From Amphritea sp. (GTDB taxonomy: Bacteria; Pseudomonadota; Gammaproteobacteria; Pseudomonadales; Balneatricaceae), in contig NZ_JADGEW010000002.1 in the NCBI RefSeq assembly GCF_016744155.1, positions 164,720-228,719 on the forward strand: a stretch of 64,000 nt of DNA, read 5' to 3'. Below, one piece after another: positions 27,695 to 34,315 of this stretch. The first letter of the stretch is position 1; the number at the start of each line of letters is the position of its first letter. A program made the translations under genes and the position numbers. Below the pieces are notes generated by a model, which saw only the letters and a list, made by a program, of their open reading frames with translations, searched no databases and was not told the origin of the DNA.

Positions 27695-28054
27695 ATGGAT
27701 ACTTTCAAAGGTATAGATTTCAATGACTCGTTTGTTCTCGGTTGGAGTTCAAATGCAACTGAAATCACATTCAAAATTGAGGCTAGCATTTGGCCTGATT
27801 CACCTCATTACCTAAATCCAAAACCTGATGAATATACTTGCTACCGTAAATGTGAAATTCAATTTACGGGGTTTACTTCATATTCAGGGCTTGCCGAACA
27901 AAGTGATGTTAAACCAAACAAAGATATAAATGGTTCATTTGATTATGGCAATATAGATTCGTTAATTAAAACAAATCAAGGCTTTAAGGCAGTTGGTGAG
28001 TTTGGTAACTTAGAAATTATAAACGGCAAAGTTCAGTTAAAAGTTTACACATAA
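27695..28054 (+). CDS. Cassette 7: small soluble protein, possibly immunity-type
   Basis: 119 residues from ATG 27695; ATG 27668, inside the attC6 core, is an alternative start adding nine residues. The protein is acidic and looks beta-rich (FKGIDFNDSFVLGWS, EITFKIEASIWPDSPHY, EYTCYRKCEIQF, GFKAVGEFGNLEI). The short single domain with an opening FKGIxxxDS-type strand resembles several small immunity or DUF proteins, but no family is named with confidence. It sits next to the Imm58-like cassette with a near-identical attC. TAA stop is shared with attC7. Confidence 0.7.
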   Translation: MDTFKGIDFNDSFVLGWSSNATEITFKIEASIWPDSPHYLNPKPDEYTCYRKCEIQFTGFTSYSGLAEQSDVKPNKDINGSFDYGNIDSLIKTNQGFKAVGEFGNLEIINGKVQLKVYT

Positions 28055-28148
28055 CAAGCTGTTCAAGCGGGACAAATAACAGTTGGCTGGTTCCGCTTCG
28101 CTACGCATTTTAGCCAACTACAATTTGCCCCTTAACAGGGCGTTAAGA
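28049..28148 (+). repeat. attC7
   Basis: 100 bases, CACATAACAAGCTGTTCAAGC to CCCCTTAACAGGGCGTTAAGA. The inner arms CAGTTGGCTG and TAGCCAACTA pair; same family as attC1, 2, 10 and 11. Confidence 0.93.
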
Positions 28149-28219
28149 GAAAAATGTACTCTGACCCCATTTTCCTATTATATCTAACCAACATAAGGAA
28201 AATTTCTTGAGGATGGGAT

Positions 28220-28786
28220 ATGAAAGCTCTCTTAGATAAACAGACAGACAAAAGTGAAGAGGCATTAAGAGCGATAGCTCACATGCCGACCAAAAGCTTG
28301 CCTATTCTAATAGATAATAACTTTGTACGAGGGCTCACGGATGATGACTTTATGCGTGTCGCCGTGTTTCTCGCGGAAAAAAGCTATGATGAGGGAGGCT
28401 GTCCAATTGGCGCAGTTATAATTGATAACTCGACAAGGCAGATATTAGGTAAGGGACACAACACGCTAGTTCAGGAAAATCATCCATATAATCATGGTGA
28501 AACTTCCGCTATTCGGGATGCTGGTCGAAAAGACTTTAGCCAAACAACTCTTTTTACCAGCCTGAGTCCGTGCGATATCTGCGCAACATTAATTTATATG
28601 AGAGGATTTAATCGCGTGGTTGTAGGGGACGTAGCTAATGCCTCCGGCAACGAAGTGCTTTTGCAGGAAAAAGGGGTTCAAGTTGATATTTTGGAGGATA
28701 AGTGGGGTATTGAACTTTATGCTCGATATCGCTCCGAAAAACCTGAACTGGACTTGGAAGATTGGCAAGGCCTAAGAGCTTTGTAA
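28220..28786 (+). CDS. Cassette 8: cytosine-deaminase-like nucleoside/base deaminase
   Basis: 188 residues with the zinc-dependent cytidine-deaminase-superfamily site: H92-G-E94 and SLSPCDICATLIYM (C118 and C121). The stretch TTLFTSLSPCDIC and the following GFNRVVVGDV closely resemble yeast cytosine deaminase (Fcy1) rather than bacterial CodA or Cdd, so deamination of cytosine or a related base is likely. The N-terminal 60 residues are extra. A leader of about 70 bases follows attC7, and GAGGATG precedes the ATG, so the cassette has its own ribosome site and room for a promoter. Confidence 0.83.
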   Translation: MKALLDKQTDKSEEALRAIAHMPTKSLPILIDNNFVRGLTDDDFMRVAVFLAEKSYDEGGCPIGAVIIDNSTRQILGKGHNTLVQENHPYNHGETSAIRDAGRKDFSQTTLFTSLSPCDICATLIYMRGFNRVVVGDVANASGNEVLLQEKGVQVDILEDKWGIELYARYRSEKPELDLEDWQGLRAL

Positions 28787-28791
28787 AGAAG

Positions 28792-28856
28792 ACATAACAA
28801 ATGAATGCATGAGGTTACGCGCCGCTGGTACGAAACTCCATATTCAGGCGTTATAC
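28792..28856 (+). repeat. attC8
   Basis: 65 bases, ACATAAC left core, GTTATAC right core. Left TGAATGCATG pairs with right CATATTCA with a two-base bulge. It is not in the sequence family of attC1/2/7/10/11. Confidence 0.82.
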
Positions 28857-28870
28857 ACTTGGAGACAATA

Positions 28871-29422
28871 GTGCTCAATTGCGAAACTGAAAGGATGTTA
28901 ATCCGACCGCTGTCATTGGATGATACGCCGGCTTTGACCGCGATTCTGAGCGACGCTGAAGTCATGAAATATTCCGTCCGGGGTGCTTGTGATGAGGCGG
29001 CTACTTCTACTTTCATTAAATGGTGCTTGTCGTGCTACGAATCCCATAGCATTGGCCCTTTGGCACTTATCGATAAAGAGTCGAAAGAACTTATTGGCTT
29101 CTGTGGTGTTGGTCCTGAATCTGTCGGGGGAACTGAAGAAATGAATCTAGGGTATCGCCTTGCTAGACGTTATTGGGGGCTTGGCCTAGCGACTGAGTCG
29201 GTACGTGCAGTCTTGGCCTATGCATTTAATAAGCGGGCGTTCAAGTCGGTAGTAGTGATAATAGAGCCTGAGCATATTGCATCCTTGCGGGTCGCGAAGA
29301 AAGCGGGATTTAGTAGCTTCCAGAGTAAGAAGTTTCATGAGCGGGAAGTCAGAGTGTATCGAATGCCCCGTGATCAGTGGGATACTTTGCATAACAATAC
29401 ATTGCAGGGGACAAGCCGCTGA
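28871..29422 (+). CDS. Cassette 9: GNAT-family acetyltransferase (RimJ-like)
   Basis: 183 residues from GTG 28871, which has GGAGA five bases upstream; the frame is open further left but that part is attC8. Features of the RimJ/RimL branch of GNAT acetyltransferases: ETERMLIRPLSLDD at the start, LGYRLARRYWGLGLATE (acetyl-CoA-binding loop) and IASLRVAKKAGF near the end. The substrate cannot be told; many homologues acetylate protein N-termini or antibiotics. The last codons (NTLQGTSR) are encoded within attC9, as with several cassette proteins. Confidence 0.87.
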   Translation: MLNCETERMLIRPLSLDDTPALTAILSDAEVMKYSVRGACDEAATSTFIKWCLSCYESHSIGPLALIDKESKELIGFCGVGPESVGGTEEMNLGYRLARRYWGLGLATESVRAVLAYAFNKRAFKSVVVIIEPEHIASLRVAKKAGFSSFQSKKFHEREVRVYRMPRDQWDTLHNNTLQGTSR

Positions 29423-29436
29423 ACGCGGCGTTATAG
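29389..29436 (+). repeat. attC9, unusually short
   Basis: 48 bases. Left core GCATAAC and right core GTTATAG enclose TTGCAGGGG-ACAAG-CCGCTGAA, which folds with one unpaired G and one mismatch. The arrangement is that of an attC with almost no terminal loop. Confidence 0.75.
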
Positions 29437-29458
29437 GTCAAACCGATTAGGAGTTAAG

Positions 29459-29746
29459 ATGAACGCTGCATATGTGATAGGAAATATTACGGTTATAGAT
29501 CAAGAGAAGTGGTCTGAATATTGTTGCAAAGTTCCTGTAACGTTAAGTCCATGGAAAGGAGAGCTAGTCTTTCGTGGAAAACAACTAGAAGTACCTGGTG
29601 GTAAATATCAGCATTCCGATACTGTAGTGATACGCTTTCCAAGTATTGAAGCATTAAATAATTGGTTTAATTCTGATGCCTATCAAGCATTAATTCCAAT
29701 CCGTGAACAAGCGGCAAATGTTGACTTAATTAGCTATCAATCATAG
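29459..29746 (+). CDS. Cassette 10: DUF1330-family protein
   Basis: 95 residues, the full length of the DUF1330 family, with a ferredoxin-like (dimeric alpha/beta barrel) pattern: AAYVIGNITVIDQEKWSEY, then VVIRFPSIEALNNWFNSDAY and QALIPIR. The family is widespread, small and functionally poorly defined; enzymatic or ligand-binding roles have been proposed. TAGGAG lies just upstream of the ATG. Confidence 0.88.
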   Translation: MNAAYVIGNITVIDQEKWSEYCCKVPVTLSPWKGELVFRGKQLEVPGGKYQHSDTVVIRFPSIEALNNWFNSDAYQALIPIREQAANVDLISYQS

Positions 29747-29760
29747 GGAAAGATATTAAC

Positions 29761-29859
29761 CTATAACAAGAACTTCAAACGGAAAAAATACAGTTGGCTG
29801 TTTTCACTCCGTTCAATATTTTAGCCAACTATATTTTTCTGCTTAAGTAGGCATTATGC
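29761..29859 (+). repeat. attC10 with altered crossover base
   Basis: 99 bases from CTATAACAAGAACTTCAAACGG to CTGCTTAAGTAGGCATTATGC. The inner arms CAGTTGGCTG and TAGCCAACTA pair as in attC7. The right core reads ATTATGC instead of GTTATGC: the G at the normal recombination point is A, which should impair excision at this site. Confidence 0.88.
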
Positions 29860-29872
29860 CTAAAACAAGACA

Positions 29873-30931
29873 TCACAACTCTGACACTTGCTTGTTTACA
29901 TGATCAATAGCCCCGGCTATATAGCCCGGTTCGGTTTGTGAAAACTCTGCGCCAATCAACCCCAAATTCAATTTCTTTAACTCAGCTTTATACTTAGCTT
30001 CATTGAAATGCGCATGCTGTGAGGGTTCAGATATATCGGCGGCACTGGCTATTAGTGAGTTGCTTGCCCAATCAACATAATGGGTGCTGATGGGTGACAG
30101 CGCGGCGTCGCCAAACAACTTGCCTAACTGAGTCACACAGGCATTAATAACCTGCTGTTCATCTAAAGGTTGTCTATTGACTGCAGGTATACCCACAAAT
30201 CCAAACAACGCCGCTGGCGCATTACTATCGGCACCACAGGCATCGTTGATTTCAACCATAGGGCCAACTCGGCTAAAGCCCTGGCCCGATAAACCCGCGT
30301 CACGCCAAAAGGCTTTTGCATACACCGCCACAAATTTAGCTTGTGCCGACATCCAGGTCTGCTGCGCTTGCAAGTGTGCCACTAGGGCTTCGCTTAATAC
30401 ACGGTTGTCAGCTGCTAGAAATAAAGGCGCTATCTTACGAGGTGGCATGGCTAGCCATAAATGATCGCAAGATAATTCACCGCCGTTGATAAGTGTCACC
30501 CGCCAAATATTATCTCGTTTAGAAATTTGATTAACAGGAGAGTTTAATAAAATATTCTCATCAGGAATGGTATTGCTTAATGCGGTAATCACAGTGCCCA
30601 TGCCACCATTGACTCGGTAAGACAGCATGCCTTGTTGATCTCGACCTCGTGTTATAGGGCTATTGGGTTCTGTTTGGTAGACATAATCTCCTTGGGTATA
30701 TTGCTCAAAAAAACCGATATGCAATTCTGCCAATAGTGATTCGACACTGTGCTGGTGAGGCCAAAACCAAGTCGGGCCTAAATCTAAGCCCTGTTCAGTG
30801 CTTTGAATGCGACCACCTAAAGTGGCTTGAGCTTCAACCAACTTAAAGTTCAACTGGTGCTTAGCTAGCTGACGGGCCATAACACACCCGCTAATACCGC
30901 CACCGATAATCAAATGCTCTACAAAACTCAT
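29873..30931 (-). CDS. Cassette 11: FAD-dependent amine oxidase, inverted
   Basis: 352 residues. The N-terminus has the FAD-binding dinucleotide motif GGGISGCVMARQLAKH, followed by the GG motif (ATLGGRIQS), as in flavin monoamine oxidases; GLDLGPTWFWPHQ and the C-terminal LGLIGAEFS-TEPGYIAGAI are also typical. It is shorter than most family members (about 420-450) but keeps both FAD-contacting ends. It is the only gene of the array on the minus strand, lying between attC10 and attC11, and must use its own promoter in the 30.93-31.07 kb gap. Substrate unknown. Confidence 0.85.
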   Translation of the reverse strand: MSFVEHLIIGGGISGCVMARQLAKHQLNFKLVEAQATLGGRIQSTEQGLDLGPTWFWPHQHSVESLLAELHIGFFEQYTQGDYVYQTEPNSPITRGRDQQGMLSYRVNGGMGTVITALSNTIPDENILLNSPVNQISKRDNIWRVTLINGGELSCDHLWLAMPPRKIAPLFLAADNRVLSEALVAHLQAQQTWMSAQAKFVAVYAKAFWRDAGLSGQGFSRVGPMVEINDACGADSNAPAALFGFVGIPAVNRQPLDEQQVINACVTQLGKLFGDAALSPISTHYVDWASNSLIASAADISEPSQHAHFNEAKYKAELKKLNLGLIGAEFSQTEPGYIAGAIDHVNKQVSEL

Positions 30932-31076
30932 AATTACACTTCATAAATAATTCGTTCAGGTATTGTACGTTAAATGCTTCGGACGCCTAGGGTCTTGTAT
31001 TGTGCAACTATAGGTACCTTGAGGGATTTTTTTATCGATTGTTTTTTTACGCTCTTTAGTTCACTTTGAAGATGAC

Positions 31077-31175
31077 ATATAACAAGATTTTGAAACGGAT
31101 AAATTACAGTAGTCTGTGTTCGCTTCACTCATTATTTTAGCCCGCTACAATTTGCCGCATAAGGTGGCGTTATGC
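31077..31175 (+). repeat. attC11
   Basis: 99 bases, ATATAACAAGATTTTGAAACGG to GCCGCATAAGGTGGCGTTATGC. Same general family as attC1/2/7/10, with inner arms AGTAGTCTG and TAGCCCGCTA that pair less well. It lies upstream of the inverted amine oxidase gene and before the VOC gene. Confidence 0.9.
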
Positions 31176-31197
31176 ATCCAAAAATCAGAGGTGATCT

Positions 31198-31602
31198 ATG
31201 GCAAGTCATTCCCCCGCACTTAGTCACATTACGCTAGGAACAAACGATGTGAGTAAAGCCGCACTGTTCTATGATGCTGTATTGGCTACGCTAGGCTTTT
31301 CTCGTGTTTGTAAGCCCGAAGGTAAACCACCAACGTATGCGAAGGATGGTGAAATGCCTTACATCTATCTTTATCAACCGTATGATGGCCGCCCTGCAAC
31401 CTGGGGTAACGGAACACATGTCGCATTCCTGGCGGAGTCTTGCACTGAAGTAGATGCATTCTATGCAGCCGCTATGGCAAATTCAGGTATCGATGAAGGT
31501 GCGCCTGGCATCAGAGACAATTATGCTGAAAACTATTACGCAGCCTATGTGAGAGACCCAGACGGCAATAAATTACAGGCAGTCTGCTATGTAGAGGTAT
31601 AA
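31198..31602 (+). CDS. Cassette 12: VOC-family (glyoxalase-fold) protein
   Basis: 134 residues, two beta-alpha-beta-beta-beta modules: LSHITLGTNDVSKAALFYD, GTHVAFLAESCTEVDAFYA and AAYVRDPDGNKLQAVCY. These are hallmarks of the vicinal oxygen chelate superfamily, with candidate metal ligands His in the first strand, His in GTHVAF and a Glu/Gln near the end. Members include glyoxalases, dioxygenases and drug-binding proteins; the substrate cannot be read. AGAGGTGATCT precedes the ATG. Its stop lies in the attC12 left core. Confidence 0.9.
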   Translation: MASHSPALSHITLGTNDVSKAALFYDAVLATLGFSRVCKPEGKPPTYAKDGEMPYIYLYQPYDGRPATWGNGTHVAFLAESCTEVDAFYAAAMANSGIDEGAPGIRDNYAENYYAAYVRDPDGNKLQAVCYVEV

Positions 31603-31684
31603 CAAATCATTCAACTTAGGTTCTTCGGGCCTGAGCCTCTGCAAGCAAGCTGGTTGCGGCCCGGCTTGTTATTGATTGTTATGA
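31597..31684 (+). repeat. attC12
   Basis: 88 bases, GTATAAC left core and GTTATGA right core. Left TAACAAATCATTCAAC pairs with right GTTATTGATTGTTA; an inner GGGCC region forms the loop. The last clear site of the array. Confidence 0.85.
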
Positions 31685-31711
31685 GTGTGAGTTACCCCAG
31701 TCGAGGTGTAT

Positions 31712-32101
31712 ATGATTTCCGGTAGTTGTCTATGCGGTAAGGTTAAATATGAGATCACAGGGGAGGTTGGCGATATTGTTCATTGCCATTGTAAAACCTG
31801 TCGAAAAGCACATGGGGCGGCGTTTTCAAGTGTGGCAGCGGTTAAAGACTGTGACTTCAATTTGTCCGGTCAGGCGTCACTAAGTTCATATGAGTCGTCT
31901 CCTGGTAAAGTGCGTCACTTTTGTTCTTGCTGTGGTACTCAGGTTTATGCCAAGCGAGAAGGTACCGAACATCTGATATTGCGTTTGGGTTCTCTGGATA
32001 CCGACCCTATGAGCAGGGAAGCGAATCATATATGGGTATCCCAAAAGGCCAGTTGGTATTCAATCATAAATGACTTGCCGGAATACCAAGAGTTTGAGTG
32101 A
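31712..32101 (+). CDS. GFA-family (glutathione-dependent formaldehyde-activating-like) zinc protein
   Basis: 129 residues. Zinc-binding cysteines are arranged as in the GFA/CENP-V family: SGSCLCGKV near the N-terminus, VHCHCKTCRKAHGAAF, and HFCSCCGTQVYA. Family members bind glutathione adducts or have unknown roles. ATG 31712 follows GAGG at good spacing; a GTG two codons earlier is possible. It directly follows attC12 and may be a cassette whose own attC has degenerated (see 32124). Confidence 0.9.
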   Translation: MISGSCLCGKVKYEITGEVGDIVHCHCKTCRKAHGAAFSSVAAVKDCDFNLSGQASLSSYESSPGKVRHFCSCCGTQVYAKREGTEHLILRLGSLDTDPMSREANHIWVSQKASWYSIINDLPEYQEFE

Positions 32102-32123
32102 AACTCATCAAAGTGAGTTGTGC

Positions 32124-32166
32124 GAGTAACTGAACCGCTCGCGCCTTGTGCCTCTACAGGTTATGT
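32124..32166 (+). repeat. Possible degenerate attC remnant
   Basis: A GAGTAAC core follows the GFA gene by 23 bases and a GTTATGT core comes 29 bases later; between them the arms pair only weakly (GCGC inner stem). It has the right ends in the right place for a decayed, very short attC but could be chance. Confidence 0.3.
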
Positions 32167-32195
32167 TTAAATCATATTGTTACCGAGTCATATCC

Positions 32196-32564
32196 ATGAA
32201 TAAAAATACGCTATTTGAGTTAACCCTTTTTGACCCTGAAAATACGCTGATTGCTTTGTTTGAAAAGAGACATATAGAATACCGAAAGGTGCCGGCAACA
32301 CGACAGTTTGTGGTGGCTATGGACGAGACTGTTGAAGTTGTCAGTACTGATAGCAGTGAAATTCTGATTGCGAATCTCGTGTCGGTATTCCTTGAATGGC
32401 TTAAAGAAAAACCATATCGGAAACTGCAGGTTCAATTAGTTGACGGAAGTACTGTTTATATTGATGAAAACGATATTGAAGGCACTGCTAAGATACTCAA
32501 AATTGCGCTGAAAGTTACCGCATTTGACCCGGAATATAACAACCGAATACTCAACAAAGAATAA
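32196..32564 (+). CDS. Small protein of unknown family
   Basis: 122 residues from ATG 32196. Beta-alpha character: LFELTLFDPENTLIALFEKR, TVEVVSTDSSEI, a helix LVSVFLEWLKEKPYRK, then LQVQLVDGSTVYIDENDIEG and a final helix. No signal peptide or membrane segment. No family recognised with confidence. It lies just past the last clear attC and could be a further cassette gene that lost its downstream site. Confidence 0.65.
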   Translation: MNKNTLFELTLFDPENTLIALFEKRHIEYRKVPATRQFVVAMDETVEVVSTDSSEILIANLVSVFLEWLKEKPYRKLQVQLVDGSTVYIDENDIEGTAKILKIALKVTAFDPEYNNRILNKE

Positions 32565-32679
32565 AGTGGGGCTTTTACCCTTGGCTAGGTTCCACTGGGC
32601 CGCTTTTGGCGATCTTAGCTGTAAAAGAAGGCGTGGAGTTTATACCGGCAACGTTCAGTATTACTAAAATGGAAAACAA

Positions 32680-33282
32680 ATGATTTTTGATGTTTCAGAC
32701 TTAGAGAACCAAGAAAAATATCGCCTCCTGAATGGCGGAGTTACTCCCAGACCTATTGCATGGGTGAGTACACGCTCAAGCGATAATATTGATAATTTAG
32801 CGCCGTATTCATTTTTTACCGTTGCCAGCTGCAACCCTCCTGTGCTGCTTTACACCCAGGTAAATCCGCGAACTGGGGTACAAAAAGATACACTACGAAA
32901 CCTCATTGAAACGGGTGAGTGCGTTGTTAACATAGTCAATGCTGCTTTATTAGAAAAAATGAGCCTTACCAGCACCACGCTTAACATGGATGAAAGCGAA
33001 TTTGATTTCGCTGACGTCAGCCATTGTGCTAGCGATAAAGTTCAGCCTCGCTCGGTTAAAGACTCTCCCATTCGTTACGAGTGCACGTTAAGAGAAGTTA
33101 TTTCTATTAGTGATTTACCGATGGGCGGCACCGTTGTTCTTTTAGATGTGAAGTCCATTTATGTCCAGGATGACTTGTACGAAAATGGAATAATAAATCA
33201 GCAACTAATTGATTCAGTAGGGAAGATGGGTGGAGATCACTATAGCCTAATCTCTGAATGCGTAGAGCTTAAGCGCCCTTAG
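32680..33282 (+). CDS. Flavin reductase-like FMN-binding protein
   Basis: 200 residues of the flavin reductase/DIM6-NTAB split-barrel family: GGVTPRPIAWVSTRS at the start, NLAPYSFFTVASCNPPVL (FMN-binding stretch) and KDTLRNLIETGECVVNIV. Such proteins bind FMN and reduce it with NAD(P)H or serve as partner of monooxygenases. No monooxygenase is adjacent. A class-IV aminotransferase gene starts 33 bases downstream in the same orientation, so the two may be co-transcribed. Confidence 0.85.
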   Translation: MIFDVSDLENQEKYRLLNGGVTPRPIAWVSTRSSDNIDNLAPYSFFTVASCNPPVLLYTQVNPRTGVQKDTLRNLIETGECVVNIVNAALLEKMSLTSTTLNMDESEFDFADVSHCASDKVQPRSVKDSPIRYECTLREVISISDLPMGGTVVLLDVKSIYVQDDLYENGIINQQLIDSVGKMGGDHYSLISECVELKRP

Positions 33283-33315
33283 CTGAATCCATCACAATAA
33301 CTATCGAGAAATATC

Positions 33316-34200
33316 ATGCCGGATTTTTCTAAGGGATCTGCGTTTATTGATGAAGAGTATGTGCCGATATCTGAGGCGAAGATCTCGCTGCTTGATTGGG
33401 GGTTTCTTCACTCAGATGCGACATATGACGTGGTCCATGTCCGCGATGGGAAGTTCTTTCGGCTCGATGATCACCTCGATCGTTTCTTTTCCGGTATGAA
33501 GGCGCTTCGCATGTCTATTCCGTACACCCGTGAAGAGCTGTCTGGCATCTTAAGCGATTGTGTCAGTAAGAGTGGATTGCAGGACGCCTATGTTGAAATG
33601 ATCACAACCAGAGGGCTCCCAGAACCTGGCTCGCGAGATCCGAGAACCTGTAGAAATCACTTTTTTGCTTTTGCGGTCCCTTTCGTTTGGATTACCCCTC
33701 CTGGTAAAGGGTTAGATCTCATCGTGAGCCAAAGGCAACGGATACCTCCAGAGTCAGTTAATCCGACTGTGAAAAATTACCATTGGCTTGATCTGGTAAT
33801 GGGGCAGTTTGAAGCTTACGACCAAGGCGGTGAAACCGCTGTGGTTGTGAATGCAAAAGGGAATATTGCCGAAGGCCCCGGGTTTAATATATTTGCTGTA
33901 AAAAATAGAGTTCTCACCACGCCGGGAGAGGGCGTTCTTGAAGGGATTACTCGCAAGACCGCAATAGACATTGCCAATGAGCTTGGCTACGAAGTCATAC
34001 AGGGCGAACTCACCCCAGAGGCGGCCCGCTCAGCTGACGAATTGTTTGCTACAAGTACTGCGGGAGGCATAATGGCGATCACAAGAATTGACTGTCAGAC
34101 AGTTGGCACCGGAAGCCTGGGGCCGATTACTCAGGAGTTGCAAGATAGATATTGGGCGTTGCATAGTGATCCGCACTACGCGCGTGAAATACACTACTAG
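33316..34200 (+). CDS. PLP class-IV aminotransferase (BCAT/D-amino-acid aminotransferase-like)
   Basis: 294 residues of fold-type IV PLP enzymes. LLDWGFLHSDATYDVV, the PLP Lys in NPTVKNYHWL (about K153), ETAVVVNAKGNIAEGPGFNIF and VLEGITRKT are family hallmarks. Members transaminate branched-chain or D-amino acids, or cleave aminodeoxychorismate; the active-site context does not allow a choice, although some (R)-amine transaminases share this plan. Follows the flavin reductase-like gene closely. Confidence 0.88.
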   Translation: MPDFSKGSAFIDEEYVPISEAKISLLDWGFLHSDATYDVVHVRDGKFFRLDDHLDRFFSGMKALRMSIPYTREELSGILSDCVSKSGLQDAYVEMITTRGLPEPGSRDPRTCRNHFFAFAVPFVWITPPGKGLDLIVSQRQRIPPESVNPTVKNYHWLDLVMGQFEAYDQGGETAVVVNAKGNIAEGPGFNIFAVKNRVLTTPGEGVLEGITRKTAIDIANELGYEVIQGELTPEAARSADELFATSTAGGIMAITRIDCQTVGTGSLGPITQELQDRYWALHSDPHYAREIHY

Positions 34201-34315
34201 CAGCGTTACGCTCTAAAGTCACAACCGGTGAACAGGGTCATCACGTTGGCCGTTTTTTCTCGCCGATTATCGAAGCGTGTTCCATCAAGGGAGCAATGTG
34301 CTCCCTCACTCTCCC

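Larger units (their letters stand above)
23881..31684 (+). mobile_element. Integron-type gene-cassette array lacking an integrase (CALIN-like)
   Basis: Twelve attC sites alternate with single-gene cassettes. Each site begins with a TAAC-type R'' core directly after a gene, ends with a GTTRRRY-type core directly before the next, and has imperfectly self-complementary arms between. The cassettes are AT-rich and unrelated to each other. All genes but one point rightward. No tyrosine recombinase of the IntI type occurs in the 64 kb, so movement would need an integrase supplied from elsewhere. Five sites (attC1, 2, 7, 10, 11) share one sequence family and two (attC5, 6) another. Confidence 0.9.

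Noticed and set aside
28805..28870. N-terminal extension of the GNAT cassette gene
   Set aside because: The codons lie within attC8 and the leader; the GTG at 28871 has GGAGA at proper spacing and gives the normal family start.
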